A DNA stretch of 53,634 bases from an uncultured Clostridium sp. (GCA_900556975.1 USQZ01000006.1:1-53634); one strand, 5' to 3'. Shown: positions 1 to 7,653, counted from the first letter of the stretch. The notes: a model not told the origin generated them from the letters alone. Numbers and translations: made by a program.

Positions 1-211
1 TATGTTGATATGGTGGAACAATTATAACTCTACCACCTAATTTTTCTATTTCATCATATGGTATATTAGTTGAATCCTCATCACAAATAAAATCAAATTG
101 AATTTTAGTTCTATCAATATGTCTATAATAATTCATGACAACAGCCTCAACACCGCCGCCAATCCATTTTCCCATAATTTGCGCAATTATAATCGGTTTA
201 TCTTTTTCCAT
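1..211 (-). CDS. Glycosyltransferase (GT4-like), N-terminal part, cut by window edge
   Basis: Only the first 70 codons are visible; the gene runs on past base 1. The ATG (209-211) follows a GAGAGG ribosome site. The N-terminus reads MGKWIGGGVEAVVMNYY, then a segment with FDFICDEDS, then GGRVIIVPPY. A glycine-rich loop, a helix ending in YRHID and a hydrophobic strand form the usual opening of GT-B fold (GT4) glycosyltransferases of capsule and exopolysaccharide clusters. By family knowledge it would add a sugar to a lipid-linked repeat unit at the inner face of the membrane. The sugar cannot be predicted. It fits with the sugar-1-phosphate transferase at 6240-7520 and the Cps genes at 24407-28066. 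The catalytic C-terminal half is not in the window. Confidence 0.8.
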   Translation of the reverse strand, partial: MEKDKPIIIAQIMGKWIGGGVEAVVMNYYRHIDRTKIQFDFICDEDSTNIPYDEIEKLGGRVIIVPPYQH

Positions 212-396
212 TTTGTCATCCTCTCAAATTTTTAACGTAATTATTATATAAATACTGCACAAATTTTTCAACCTTATTTGACATATTTCTGGTATTTTTT
301 ATATAAGTATCATTGAAATAAAAATTGTAAAAATTAATATTATAATTAAATTACACAATTAATCATTCCAAACATTTTTTATTTTATCAACAGAAT

Positions 397-440
397 AAAA
401 AAAGACACCTCATCTTTTTCAAGACTGAAATATCTTTTTG
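397..440 (-). terminator. Probable terminator of the MBL/membrane operon
   Basis: On the minus strand, AAAAAGA (433-439) can pair with TCTTTTT (398-405 region), with further partial pairing inside, and the hairpin ends in a run of T. It lies about 35 bases after the stop of the 475-1368 gene. The stem is AT-rich and imperfect. Confidence 0.45.
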
Positions 441-474
441 GAACTAATTAGTTTATTTTTTAGTTACACCATAT

Positions 475-1368
475 TTATACATTTAACGTTCCTATATAAT
501 TATCAAAACTTGTTTTATTCTCATTTCCTAAAAAAGATACTGAATAATTTTTAAGTGAAACATATATATGAACTTTATTTTTAACACATTCAAATATAAT
601 ATCTCCAGCTGAATTTTGTGTAATAGTATTATATCCATCATAATAATTTAGATTTTTCGACAGTGCTTCTCCTATTACAATTATTTTAGGCTTAATTTTA
701 TCTAAAATCTCTTTTGGAATTTTTCCTGATTCTCTACCATGATGTGGAGCAAAAATTATATCAGCTTCTCCAATATCTAAATCATCCTTTATGTTTTCCA
801 TAAAGTCTTTTTCTAAATCTCCAAACCACAACATACTCACACCATTTTCTAAGCTATATTTTATAATTGGTGAAATATTGTTAGGACTTTCCGCATTTTT
901 AGCATTTTCAAGAGCTTCTTTATAATACGAATTATTTTTTTTAGGCCATAATATATTAATTCCTGAAGAACCTATTTCTACCCCATTACTGTCTTGTCCA
1001 TCCATATTCATCCATTTTCTCGAACAACCTTTATAAATATAAAAGTGCTCGTCACCATCTCTTAAATTACAATACTCTTCAAAATCTTCTGTTTTTTCAC
1101 TTTTATTAGCTTTATTTTCAACACAATAAAAGTTTTCAATTCCAAACTTTTCTCTAAACTCTTTTAATCCTAATATATGATCCTCATCTGGATGTGTTGA
1201 TATAAATCTACGTATTTCTTTATTTTTAGCCTTTTCTTTTATTTCATTCATAATTTTATCTTTATTATCATCATGCATATAACAATCTATAACTGTAAAA
1301 TTATCTGAATTATGTTGGATATAAAACATATCCCCATTTCCTACAGAAAATGATTTAACTATACTCAA
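475..1368 (-). CDS. ComEC/Rec2-type MBL-fold metallohydrolase, second copy
   Basis: 297-residue soluble protein with a metallo-beta-lactamase fold. Metal ligands are visible as THPDEDH (residues 58-64, the HxDxDH variant typical of the ComEC C-terminal domain), LWFGDLE (D184) and FAPHHG (H209, H210). The start is TTG, chosen because AAGGAG lies 7-8 bases upstream and because residues 1-13 (SIVKSFSVGNGDMF) form the expected first beta strand and loop of the fold. Family members hydrolyse phosphoesters or nucleic acids; the substrate here is unknown. It overlaps the upstream membrane-protein gene by 14 bases, so translation is probably coupled. It is the last gene of a module holding two (membrane protein + MBL) pairs. 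It has no signal peptide and is presumably cytoplasmic, perhaps docked on the membrane partner. Confidence 0.8.
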   Translation of the reverse strand: MSIVKSFSVGNGDMFYIQHNSDNFTVIDCYMHDDNKDKIMNEIKEKAKNKEIRRFISTHPDEDHILGLKEFREKFGIENFYCVENKANKSEKTEDFEEYCNLRDGDEHFYIYKGCSRKWMNMDGQDSNGVEIGSSGINILWPKKNNSYYKEALENAKNAESPNNISPIIKYSLENGVSMLWFGDLEKDFMENIKDDLDIGEADIIFAPHHGRESGKIPKEILDKIKPKIIVIGEALSKNLNYYDGYNTITQNSAGDIIFECVKNKVHIYVSLKNYSVSFLGNENKTSFDNYIGTLNV

Positions 1369-1954
1369 TTTTTTTCTCCTTTTTATATATTTTCTCTACT
1401 ACAATTTGATTAACGAAATCTCTAGCTTTCATTTTACATGATCTAACGCCCACTATATATGCTATTGCTCCAACAATTAATTCTTTCCAAAAATATTCAT
1501 GCCACAATAGTGTCAAAATAAATACTATTATTTCAATTACAAATATTGTAAAAACTATATCTCTTACAACGCAATATTCCGCATTTTTACTTTTTACAAT
1601 TTCATTTTCTCTTACTGGCTTATAATACTCGGCATAAAACTCATCGTTTGATATATTAATAAGTTTACTAATTTCTTTCAAATTTTTCTGAATTCTTTTA
1701 TCTTTTTTTATATATTCACTCGATTTTTCAAACGGAGTTTTCCAATAAATAAATCCTAAAGCAATTCTTGCTTTTATATCTCTATTAAATATAGATATAA
1801 ACAAAATAGTGCAAATTAAAATAATTGTATCTATTGGCCATATACTATTTATTATTTCTCCACATATAATATTTATTTTTGTAAATACATAATGTGTAAC
1901 TGCAACTATTAATGAATATATTGGTACATATCTCTTCTCAAAATTTACTTCCAT
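1355..1954 (-). CDS. Uncharacterised 4-TM membrane protein paired with MBL hydrolase
   Basis: 199 residues, family not recognised. Two hydrophobic segments lie near the N-terminus (about 11-30 and 38-56), a charged cytoplasmic stretch at about 60-125 (YIKKDKRIQKNLKEISKLI), then two more hydrophobic segments (about 130-150 and 155-172) and a basic tail (KKEKK). ATG start with AAAGG upstream. The topology, a 2TM hairpin, soluble middle and 2TM hairpin, matches that of the 3152-3880 protein, and both end in a similar amphipathic motif (ARDFVNQI here, AFDYAKTL there), which suggests distant homology. It overlaps the MBL gene downstream by 14 bases. It probably anchors or gates its MBL partner; this is inferred from pairing only. 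Confidence 0.6.
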   Translation of the reverse strand: MEVNFEKRYVPIYSLIVAVTHYVFTKINIICGEIINSIWPIDTIILICTILFISIFNRDIKARIALGFIYWKTPFEKSSEYIKKDKRIQKNLKEISKLINISNDEFYAEYYKPVRENEIVKSKNAEYCVVRDIVFTIFVIEIIVFILTLLWHEYFWKELIVGAIAYIVGVRSCKMKARDFVNQIVVEKIYKKEKKIEYS

Positions 1955-2040
1955 TTTACTACCTTTCTACATAATAGAAAACTATCTTTTTTAATTTAAA
2001 TCTCTTATATTTCAAAGATATTCTCTATTATCTCACGCCA

Positions 2041-3141
2041 TTATTTTCCATCATTTTCTTCCCAATCCTCTACTTCATCATAAAATTTTACTGGTGTTGT
2101 ACTAGACCATCCTTCTCTATCTGGAGTATTATGCTTATGAGTGATCGTCTTACCCTTTGTTTCAAATACCTTAATTCCTCTTCTTTTAAATGCATTTGTC
2201 ACCATCTTCTTTGGATGATCAGAATTTTTAGCTGCAGACGCAATAGCTACTCTACCATCTTTAATTCCCTTATTCACCTTATATCCTAGTAGTTTGTTTA
2301 ATAACGTAGTAGATACATTCCATCTTCCACCATGATGCGGAATTTGATAAACATCCAATTTTTGACAATTTATATCCTGTATTTTCATATATTCTATAGC
2401 ATTATTTATTGCTCTAATTCCAGCATCTCCCACAAGCAAAAACTTTTCCTCATCCATATCTCCATATAAAATAATTGACATTTCATTTTCTGATGTTGTA
2501 CTTACATCCTCTCTCAAATGCTCTGTTTCCCAAGTTTCTTCTATATTGCTCACATTTTTCTTTGCATTGTTAAATATAGTTTCATCCAATTTTTCGTTCT
2601 TTGTTTCAGGTGTTTTACTTGACTCTGCCAATAAATCCATATAAAACTTTTTAGAAGGTGATAAAATTCTAAATCTCTCATCTATAATTGTTCCTTCAAA
2701 TGATTCCTTAATAGGTATATTTTTTTCTCTGCATACCTTTTCTATATCATCAACATATTTATATACATTTCTTAATTTCTCTTCTAAACTATTTTTAGTT
2801 ATCTTTCCATCTTTCACTATTTCATATAATTCATCTACATATAACCATGGTAAATTCACATACACTTTTTTTACTTCAAATTCATTCAAAATTTCAGTTA
2901 ATCCAGATGCATGATCCAAATCAGAATGTGAACAAACAACAAAATCTATTACTATTTTTTCATTATTTTGTTTATAATATTTTTTTATGTGGTCTTTCAT
3001 TTCTATTCCATAATCATTTGTTCCACCATCATATATACCAATATGATATTTGTTATCATTATCATTAAAATATCTAAAACATATTGCATCAGCATCTTTT
3101 CCCTCTTTATTTATACCTATAAAATCAATCTCATATTTCAT
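2041..3141 (-). CDS. ComEC/Rec2-type MBL-fold metallohydrolase, first copy
   Basis: 366 residues. MBL ligands appear as CSHSDLDH (H72, D74, D76, H77), LVGDAG and YQIPHHGGRWN. The protein is larger than its paralogue because of an insert of roughly 100 residues between the first histidine motif and GDMDEEKFLLVGD. The start ATG at 3141 has AGGAGG at 3152-3157; an in-frame start 24 bases further up would lie upstream of that ribosome site and inside the previous gene. The C-terminus contains HPKKMVTNAFKRRG and HKHNTP, extra histidines sometimes seen in this subgroup. It begins 10 bases after the upstream membrane-protein gene. Probably a cytoplasmic phosphodiesterase or nuclease; substrate unknown. 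Confidence 0.8.
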   Translation of the reverse strand: MKYEIDFIGINKEGKDADAICFRYFNDNDNKYHIGIYDGGTNDYGIEMKDHIKKYYKQNNEKIVIDFVVCSHSDLDHASGLTEILNEFEVKKVYVNLPWLYVDELYEIVKDGKITKNSLEEKLRNVYKYVDDIEKVCREKNIPIKESFEGTIIDERFRILSPSKKFYMDLLAESSKTPETKNEKLDETIFNNAKKNVSNIEETWETEHLREDVSTTSENEMSIILYGDMDEEKFLLVGDAGIRAINNAIEYMKIQDINCQKLDVYQIPHHGGRWNVSTTLLNKLLGYKVNKGIKDGRVAIASAAKNSDHPKKMVTNAFKRRGIKVFETKGKTITHKHNTPDREGWSSTTPVKFYDEVEDWEENDGK

Positions 3142-3151
3142 ATTTTTCCTC

Positions 3152-3880
3152 CTATAAACTATCACATACTTCTAATAAAGTTTTTGCATAATCAAAAGCC
3201 TTATTTTTAACTGTTTTTTTATTTATTGCTGTACAAGAAATAATTAAAATAAATATCATTACTACAAGCACTGTAGTTTGTGGAAATGGATTCTTAACTA
3301 ATTCTAAAACAGAGTTTTCCCTTAATTGAAAACATTCTACAAATATTAGTAGTACAGAACTTATTATCATAATCCATTTACCGCCATATAAATTTCTCCA
3401 AAAATTATAGTCTTTCAACTCCTGGTACACTCTTATTTCTTTATCTTTGTTTGAATTTGCGTATTTTCTTAACCAATTAATTGCCGACTCATATTTCTCA
3501 TCATCACTAATATTTTCATTTTCTATACCTATTGGTAACTTTATTCCTTTTATATTCTTATTAAGCTTTCTGTGATATCTAGTTTTCGTTTCAGTATCAA
3601 TTATATTATTAGAATACTTTAATAATATCGTTGTTGGCTTCGCACCCAATTTTTTATACATTTTTTCTTCATATTTTTTACCAAAATTTCTTACAATTCT
3701 ATAAAACCATGATACTAGCAAAAAATATATAACACTATTAGGTAAAAAACTTTGTATAAAACTATTAGTTACCAAATTTCTTAATAACAAATAAATATAT
3801 ATTGGCAATATTGTTATTAAGGCTGGAATGATTCTAGCGTGCAAATTAAAATCATCAAATAAATTCTTTAAAATTGACAT
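3152..3880 (-). CDS. Uncharacterised membrane protein paired with MBL hydrolase
   Basis: 242 residues, family not recognised. Hydrophobic segments at about 17-36, 44-62, 165-185 and 200-218; soluble segment between. The soluble part has a conserved-looking sequence WLRKYANSNKDKEIRVYQEL followed by DYNFWRNLYGGKW leading into the third membrane segment. ATG at 3880 preceded by AGGAG 6 bases away; a GTG directly upstream is too close to that site. It is first of the four structural genes behind the XRE regulator, and the stop-to-start distance to the MBL gene is 10 bases. The general plan (2TM, cytosolic domain, 2TM) is like small membrane effectors of defence systems, but there is no direct evidence for that role. 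Confidence 0.6.
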   Translation of the reverse strand: MSILKNLFDDFNLHARIIPALITILPIYIYLLLRNLVTNSFIQSFLPNSVIYFLLVSWFYRIVRNFGKKYEEKMYKKLGAKPTTILLKYSNNIIDTETKTRYHRKLNKNIKGIKLPIGIENENISDDEKYESAINWLRKYANSNKDKEIRVYQELKDYNFWRNLYGGKWIMIISSVLLIFVECFQLRENSVLELVKNPFPQTTVLVVMIFILIISCTAINKKTVKNKAFDYAKTLLEVCDSL

Positions 3881-3946
3881 CACTTACTCCTTTATCTTAT
3901 TTTCGTATTTTATTCTATCATCCATATCAAACATATTAAATAAAAG

Positions 3947-3989
3947 AATCGACTCAAATCAGCATTATTTTTAATGATTTGAGTCGATT
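3947..3989 (-). terminator. Hairpin overlapping the stop codon of the XRE gene
   Basis: Perfect 14-bp arms AATCGACTCAAATC (3947-3960) and 3976-3989 with a 15-base loop. The arm at 3976-3989 encodes the last residues of the XRE protein, and its stop codon (3971-3973) lies in the loop. On the minus strand the hairpin is followed by CTTTTATTT. It is either an attenuating terminator between the regulator and the MBL/membrane genes or a transcript-stabilising hairpin. Confidence 0.6.
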
Positions 3990-4345
3990 TGTGTCATTTT
4001 ATATTCATCATAAATCTCTTTAATATTTTCTTTTTTAAAATTATCCTCTATTATTGTTATTATTTTACTTTTCTCTTTAAGACTAATTTGCTTATTTTTA
4101 AAAAATTTATCTGATAATTCTATATATTCTTCTGCACTAATATTTTCGTTTTCAAAAAAATTATCTAAACTCAAATTAAATTGTTTAGCTATATTAATTG
4201 CATCAGTAATAGACATATCTCTCCTAGTTCTTTCCCAACTGGATACTTTTGATCTACTTATATTTAATTCTTCTGCAAACTCTTCTTGCGTCAATTGATT
4301 AACTTTTCTAATATTTCTAATTTTATCTGATATAGTTGAATTCAT
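3971..4345 (-). CDS. XRE-family HTH transcriptional regulator
   Basis: 124 residues. Residues 5-62 form a Cro/CI helix-turn-helix: IRNIRKVNQLTQEEFAEEL, then NISRSKVSSWERTRR, where the recognition helix carries SRSKVSSWE, then the closing helices. The C-terminal part (about 65-120) is acidic and helical, probably for dimerisation or ligand sensing. ATG with GGAGATAATT upstream. It is the first gene of the minus-strand unit that continues into the two membrane/MBL pairs after a hairpin. An inverted repeat at 4402-4427 in its promoter region is the natural candidate for autoregulation. Such regulators often control phage-related or defence modules. Confidence 0.85.
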   Translation of the reverse strand: MNSTISDKIRNIRKVNQLTQEEFAEELNISRSKVSSWERTRRDMSITDAINIAKQFNLSLDNFFENENISAEEYIELSDKFFKNKQISLKEKSKIITIIEDNFKKENIKEIYDEYKMTQIDSNH

Positions 4346-4401
4346 AATTATCTCCTAATAACTTGTACATTTATTCCTTTTTTAAACAAAATATGTATTT
4401 A

Positions 4402-4427
4402 TTGGAATAATATCATATAATTTCCAA
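4402..4427. promoter_or_regulatory. Inverted repeat upstream of the XRE gene, candidate operator
   Basis: TTGGAA at 4402-4407 and TTCCAA at 4422-4427 are the ends of an imperfect 26-bp palindrome about 57 bases upstream of the XRE start. Its centre (ATAATATCATATAATT) contains minus-strand -10-like sequences. Proposed as the XRE binding site from symmetry and position only. Confidence 0.45.
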
Positions 4428-4497
4428 AAAGAAAATACTTTTTTACATTTTTTACATTTTCTAGCCAAAATTTATTCTATTTCTACAATCTTAAAAT

Positions 4498-4538
4498 AAA
4501 AAGCCACCTGAAAACTCAACATTTCCAAATGACTTTTT
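4498..4538 (-). terminator. Terminator downstream of the Rpn gene
   Basis: On the minus strand AAAAGTCA pairs with TGGCTTTT (one G-U pair), and the stem continues imperfectly through TTGGAAA and TTTTCAG. A T run (CTTTTTATTTT) follows. It lies about 150 bases past the Rpn stop codon, with the 4610-4651 palindrome in between. Confidence 0.6.
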
Positions 4539-4609
4539 AAATCTATATCGTTATTATAGACTGGCATATTAAATTCTTAACATTTCTTATAACATAATCA
4601 ATATGCTTT

Positions 4610-4651
4610 TACAATTGTGCTACATTTTCATTGTTTTGTAGCACAATTGTA
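4610..4651. repeat. 42-bp perfect inverted repeat
   Basis: 15-base arms TACAATTGTGCTACA (4610-4624) and 4637-4651 are exact reverse complements around a 12-base spacer. No T run follows on either strand, so it is not a standard terminator. The adjoining stretch 4346-4688 contains only this, the terminator at 4498-4538 and the XRE promoter region; I see no gene. Confidence 0.7.
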
Positions 4652-4688
4652 AATATATTATAACCTTAGCATACTCCACTAATTATCC

Positions 4689-5579
4689 TTACAAGTTTTC
4701 AATTTCTTCTTTACTTAATTTTGTATATTTTTCAATCTCATCAATAGAACAATTATTATCTTTCATCATTTTTGCAACTTTTTTTATTCCTTCTTCAATT
4801 CCTTCTCTTTTTCCTTCTCTTTTTCCTTCTTCTTTTCCTTCTTTCTTACCTTCTTCAATACCCTTTTCATACCCCAGCTGTCTTACAGAAACTGTTTCTT
4901 CTATATACTTTTGTCTTAATTCAGCTATATATCTTGCATGTTCATCTTGACATAATTCTTCATATTTCTTTTCTGCTTCCTGTATTGCTTTTATTGTTTC
5001 TTCTAATTTTTCATCTTTTTCTTCATTATCTGCCATTTCTTTCACCTCTAAATCCTTTATAAATTTAATCCAAAGGTTTAAGTTTTTATCTTCACTCTTC
5101 ATTCTCTCTATCTTTGGTAATTCAAGTATATAAATTTTAACCTTGTCTGTCAAGACTATATTTCCATAATCTTTCTCTCTCATTTCATATTCAGTCAATA
5201 ACTTCTTAACTTCTTTATGTTTATCTAATTCAAAATTTGCAATCAATATTGATATTGATTCCCTTGCTTCTATATATTCTTCTCCAGCTTTTAATCCCCT
5301 CATAAAAATTTTAGATACATACCTCATTAAACGTATCTCAATATTTCCTTGATCAATCATCTGCATTTCTACATCACAATCTATATTTCCATTAATCTCT
5401 AATCTTATATCCATTATTCCCATTTTATCATTCATTACTTCTTTTTCTGTTATTGGATTTTTATCTAAATCTATAGCTGTTATGTCTAATTTTAGTATTG
5501 CTTTTAAAAGAGAAGTTGTTATTCTTTCACTTCCAACACTCCCGAATATTTTCTTAAATATAAAATCATTTGTTGGCAT
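4689..5579 (-). CDS. Rpn-family PD-(D/E)XK recombination-promoting nuclease / putative transposase
   Basis: 296 residues from the first ATG. The opening MPTNDFIFKKIFG is the hallmark of the Rpn/PDDEXK_2 family. Nuclease residues follow: D near GIMDIRLEINGN, then CDVEMQMIDQGN (D-x-E-x-Q, the ExK/ExQ type metal site) and RLMRYVSKIF. The C-terminal third is a charged coiled coil with the usual run of GKKEGKEEGKREGKREG repeats and a closing helix pair (DEIEKYTKLSKEEIENL). Family proteins cut DNA and raise recombination, and some act against phage. The true start is probably 36 bases upstream: the frame stays open through KNKKLKEEKL, as in relatives, and a strong AAAGGAG (5624-5630) precedes an ATA (5613-5615) or ATT (5616-5618) codon. 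The annotated ATG has only a weak ribosome site. Confidence 0.85.
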   Translation of the reverse strand: MPTNDFIFKKIFGSVGSERITTSLLKAILKLDITAIDLDKNPITEKEVMNDKMGIMDIRLEINGNIDCDVEMQMIDQGNIEIRLMRYVSKIFMRGLKAGEEYIEARESISILIANFELDKHKEVKKLLTEYEMREKDYGNIVLTDKVKIYILELPKIERMKSEDKNLNLWIKFIKDLEVKEMADNEEKDEKLEETIKAIQEAEKKYEELCQDEHARYIAELRQKYIEETVSVRQLGYEKGIEEGKKEGKEEGKREGKREGIEEGIKKVAKMMKDNNCSIDEIEKYTKLSKEEIENL

Positions 5580-5634
5580 TAATTTTTCTTCTTTTAGTTT
5601 TTTATTTTTTTCTATAATAAATACTCCTTTCAGT

Positions 5635-5650
5635 GTAAATGGCCGTTTAC
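5635..5650. promoter_or_regulatory. 16-bp palindrome next to the Rpn ribosome site
   Basis: GTAAATGGCCGTTTAC is a near-perfect palindrome (one mismatch per arm) lying 5 bases upstream of the AAAGGAG site. It could be an operator or a small 5' hairpin controlling the nuclease gene. Position and symmetry are the only evidence. Confidence 0.35.
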
Positions 5651-5674
5651 ATTAAACATATGTTATTTAAAAAC

Positions 5675-5722
5675 AAAAAAAAGAAGGCGCAATAATTTTA
5701 ATAATTATTGGCCCTCTTTTTC
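5675..5722. terminator. Bidirectional terminator between the Rpn and RHH genes
   Basis: AGAAGGCGCAATAATT pairs with AATTATTGGCCCTCTT with small bulges. The hairpin is flanked by an A run on the left and a T run on the right, so it can terminate on both strands. On the minus strand it ends the 5811-6035 transcript. Confidence 0.75.
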
Positions 5723-5810
5723 AAATATTCAAATAACTGTATTCGTTATACAACGATTTCCTGTATTTGTCAATTATTTTCGTACGACGTTTTTAGACAT
5801 TTTGAACAAA

Positions 5811-6035
5811 TTAGTCTAATTCGATTTCATCAACTTCTTCGATAATATTAGAATTTTCATCAAATTTAATATTTTTTATTGCATATCTTAAGCATTGATT
5901 TATAAAAGAATTTATAGAATCCAAATCATTCTCTAGAACTACATTCTTTACCTCTTCTAATAAATCGACTTCAATTCTGCAAGTAATTTGTTCATATTCT
6001 TTTCTTGCTCTTCTTTTTACAATAAACTTATTCAT
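5811..6035 (-). CDS. Small ribbon-helix-helix-like protein
   Basis: 74 residues. A basic N-terminus (KRRARKEYEQ) leads into ITCRIEVDLLEEVKNVV, which resembles the DNA-contacting beta strand and first helix of MetJ/Arc/CopG proteins. SINSFINQCLRYAIKNI resembles the second helix, and the tail is acidic. ATG with GAGAGGAATG upstream. It lies alone between terminators with its own promoter-like sequence (6164-6192). No toxin gene is adjacent, so a toxin-antitoxin role is not supported. It may regulate the neighbouring polysaccharide or nuclease genes. Confidence 0.6.
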   Translation of the reverse strand: MNKFIVKRRARKEYEQITCRIEVDLLEEVKNVVLENDLDSINSFINQCLRYAIKNIKFDENSNIIEEVDEIELD

Positions 6036-6163
6036 CTACATTCCTCTCTTTCTCTTTGTAATTATATTTCACATTATTTATTCGATAAATATCATCTTGC
6101 AAATCATGTTGAAATCTAATTACATTTTTTTCTTTTTAAGTCTACATAATTTCTTTCACCAAT

Positions 6164-6192
6164 ATTATACCAATTTCGACACAATTCTACAA
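6164..6192 (-). promoter_or_regulatory. Promoter-like sequence with a 0A-box-like heptamer in the spacer
   Basis: On the minus strand TTGTAG (6187-6192), 17 bases, TATAAT (6164-6169) with TGG directly before the -10, about 130 bases upstream of the RHH gene. TGTCGAA (6175-6181), the Spo0A-box heptamer, sits inside the spacer, a position that would favour repression. Such a heptamer also occurs by chance a few times in a window this long. Confidence 0.4.
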
Positions 6193-6239
6193 GTCTTTTT
6201 TCAATATTTTATGAAAAAATTGTTATTTTTTTAATTTTT

Positions 6240-7520
6240 TTATGCTACTCCTTCATGTTTAATCACACTAATTGCCGTTTTGCAAATTATTTTTACATCT
6301 TCTACAGCACTACTATTTTTATGATATTTCATATCTAATTCTAATCTATCCTCAAAAGTAACATCTGATCTTCCACTAACCTGCCATAAACCTGTAATTC
6401 CTGGTTTATGTTTAATTATAATGTCATACATATCATCCATTGCACTTACTTCACCTGGCAAATATGGTCTTGGCCCTACCAAACTCATCTCACCTTTTAT
6501 AACATTTATAAACTGAGGAAATTCATCCAAAGAAGTTTTTCTTAAAAAGTTACCCGCCTTAGTAATTCTCGGATCATGCTTTAATTTTCTATATTTCATA
6601 TACTCTCTTCTAGCCTCTGGATCATTTTGCAATAACTCTTTCAATTTCTCATCAGCACCAACAACCATTGATCTGAATTTATACATTTTAAAATGCTTAC
6701 CATTCTTACCAATTCTCTCTTGTGAATAAAATAAAGGTCCTCTATCTCCTGAAAAAATATTAATCATCCATACAACTAATGTTAGAGGAATCAAAATTAA
6801 AGTACCAACAATTCCTCCACAAATATCAATAAATCTCTTAAACACCATATTAAACATTTTTAATATAAATCTTCCTAAGTCTTTAATTGTTAAATTTAAA
6901 AAGCTAAGAAGTTCACCTTTATTTCTTTTTGGTAATGTTATCAATGTTGTTATAAAAATAATTTTCAAATCTGTAAACCAATTTTTCTTATAATAATACT
7001 TAATATCATTGTCTAATCTTGCTTCAAAAGATAAATCACGTAAAAAAGATATTTGGGCTATTCCAGTTATTCCAGGCTTCATCAAAGTAATTCTATCAAA
7101 ATATGTACCCATTTTTTCTCTATCATCAACACTATATGGTTGAGGTCCAACAATTGTCATATCACCTAAAAGGATATTAACAACTTTAGGCAAATTGTCT
7201 AAAGCAGTTCTTCTCAATCTATTAACTTGTCCATCTTTATTAATTGATCTATATTTTACTACTTTAAATATCTTACCATTTTTTCCAAAACTCTCTTGAG
7301 TTGTAAATATTGATTTAAAATCACCTTTTAACATATATGCTAATTTTATCATAAGTGACATTGGAACAAGTAAAATTAATACAATAATTGAAAAAACAAT
7401 ATCAAAAAGTCTTTTTACTGATTTTTTAGTTATATTTATACATTTTTCTATTACTCTTTTTAAAATATTTCCATGCAAATTACGCACATCAAAAGGAATT
7501 GCAATCTCATCATGATTCAT
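6240..7520 (-). CDS. Tandem-fused polyprenyl-phosphate sugar-1-phosphate transferase
   Basis: 426 residues holding two copies of the small bacterial sugar transferase domain (PglC/WcaJ C-terminal type). Copy 1 is about residues 35-200 and copy 2 about 227-424; each starts with a membrane re-entrant helix (KRLFDIVFSIIVLILL, KRFIDICGGIVGTLILIPL). Copy 2 has all family landmarks: KFRSM, KTSLDEFPQ with the catalytic Asp-Glu pair (D332-E333), GEMSLVGPRPY and KPGITGLWQVSGR. Copy 1 keeps the fold (KYRSI, GDMTIVGPQPY, KPGITGIAQ) but reads ALDNLPK, so the Glu is Asn109, and it lacks the roughly 25-residue segment after the FRSM motif. Copy 2 should prime polysaccharide synthesis by moving a sugar phosphate to undecaprenyl phosphate. 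Copy 1 is probably inactive or altered. Start ATG with AGGGGGA upstream. Confidence 0.85.
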   Translation of the reverse strand: MNHDEIAIPFDVRNLHGNILKRVIEKCINITKKSVKRLFDIVFSIIVLILLVPMSLMIKLAYMLKGDFKSIFTTQESFGKNGKIFKVVKYRSINKDGQVNRLRRTALDNLPKVVNILLGDMTIVGPQPYSVDDREKMGTYFDRITLMKPGITGIAQISFLRDLSFEARLDNDIKYYYKKNWFTDLKIIFITTLITLPKRNKGELLSFLNLTIKDLGRFILKMFNMVFKRFIDICGGIVGTLILIPLTLVVWMINIFSGDRGPLFYSQERIGKNGKHFKMYKFRSMVVGADEKLKELLQNDPEARREYMKYRKLKHDPRITKAGNFLRKTSLDEFPQFINVIKGEMSLVGPRPYLPGEVSAMDDMYDIIIKHKPGITGLWQVSGRSDVTFEDRLELDMKYHKNSSAVEDVKIICKTAISVIKHEGVA

Positions 7521-7653
7521 CTCAAAAACTTCCCCCTAAACCGTTCAATTAAATTTTTACTCAAAAAATTATATCACAACTGAAATTTCCAAACAATAAT
7601 TTCCAACAAAAAATTTCAAAAAAAATTAAAAAAATTTTAATTCTCTTACAAGT

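Noticed and set aside
4772..5062. 96-codon Leu/Phe-rich plus-strand frame resembling a membrane protein
   Set aside because: It is the antisense of the Lys/Glu-rich coiled coil of the Rpn protein; composition alone creates the hydrophobic look.
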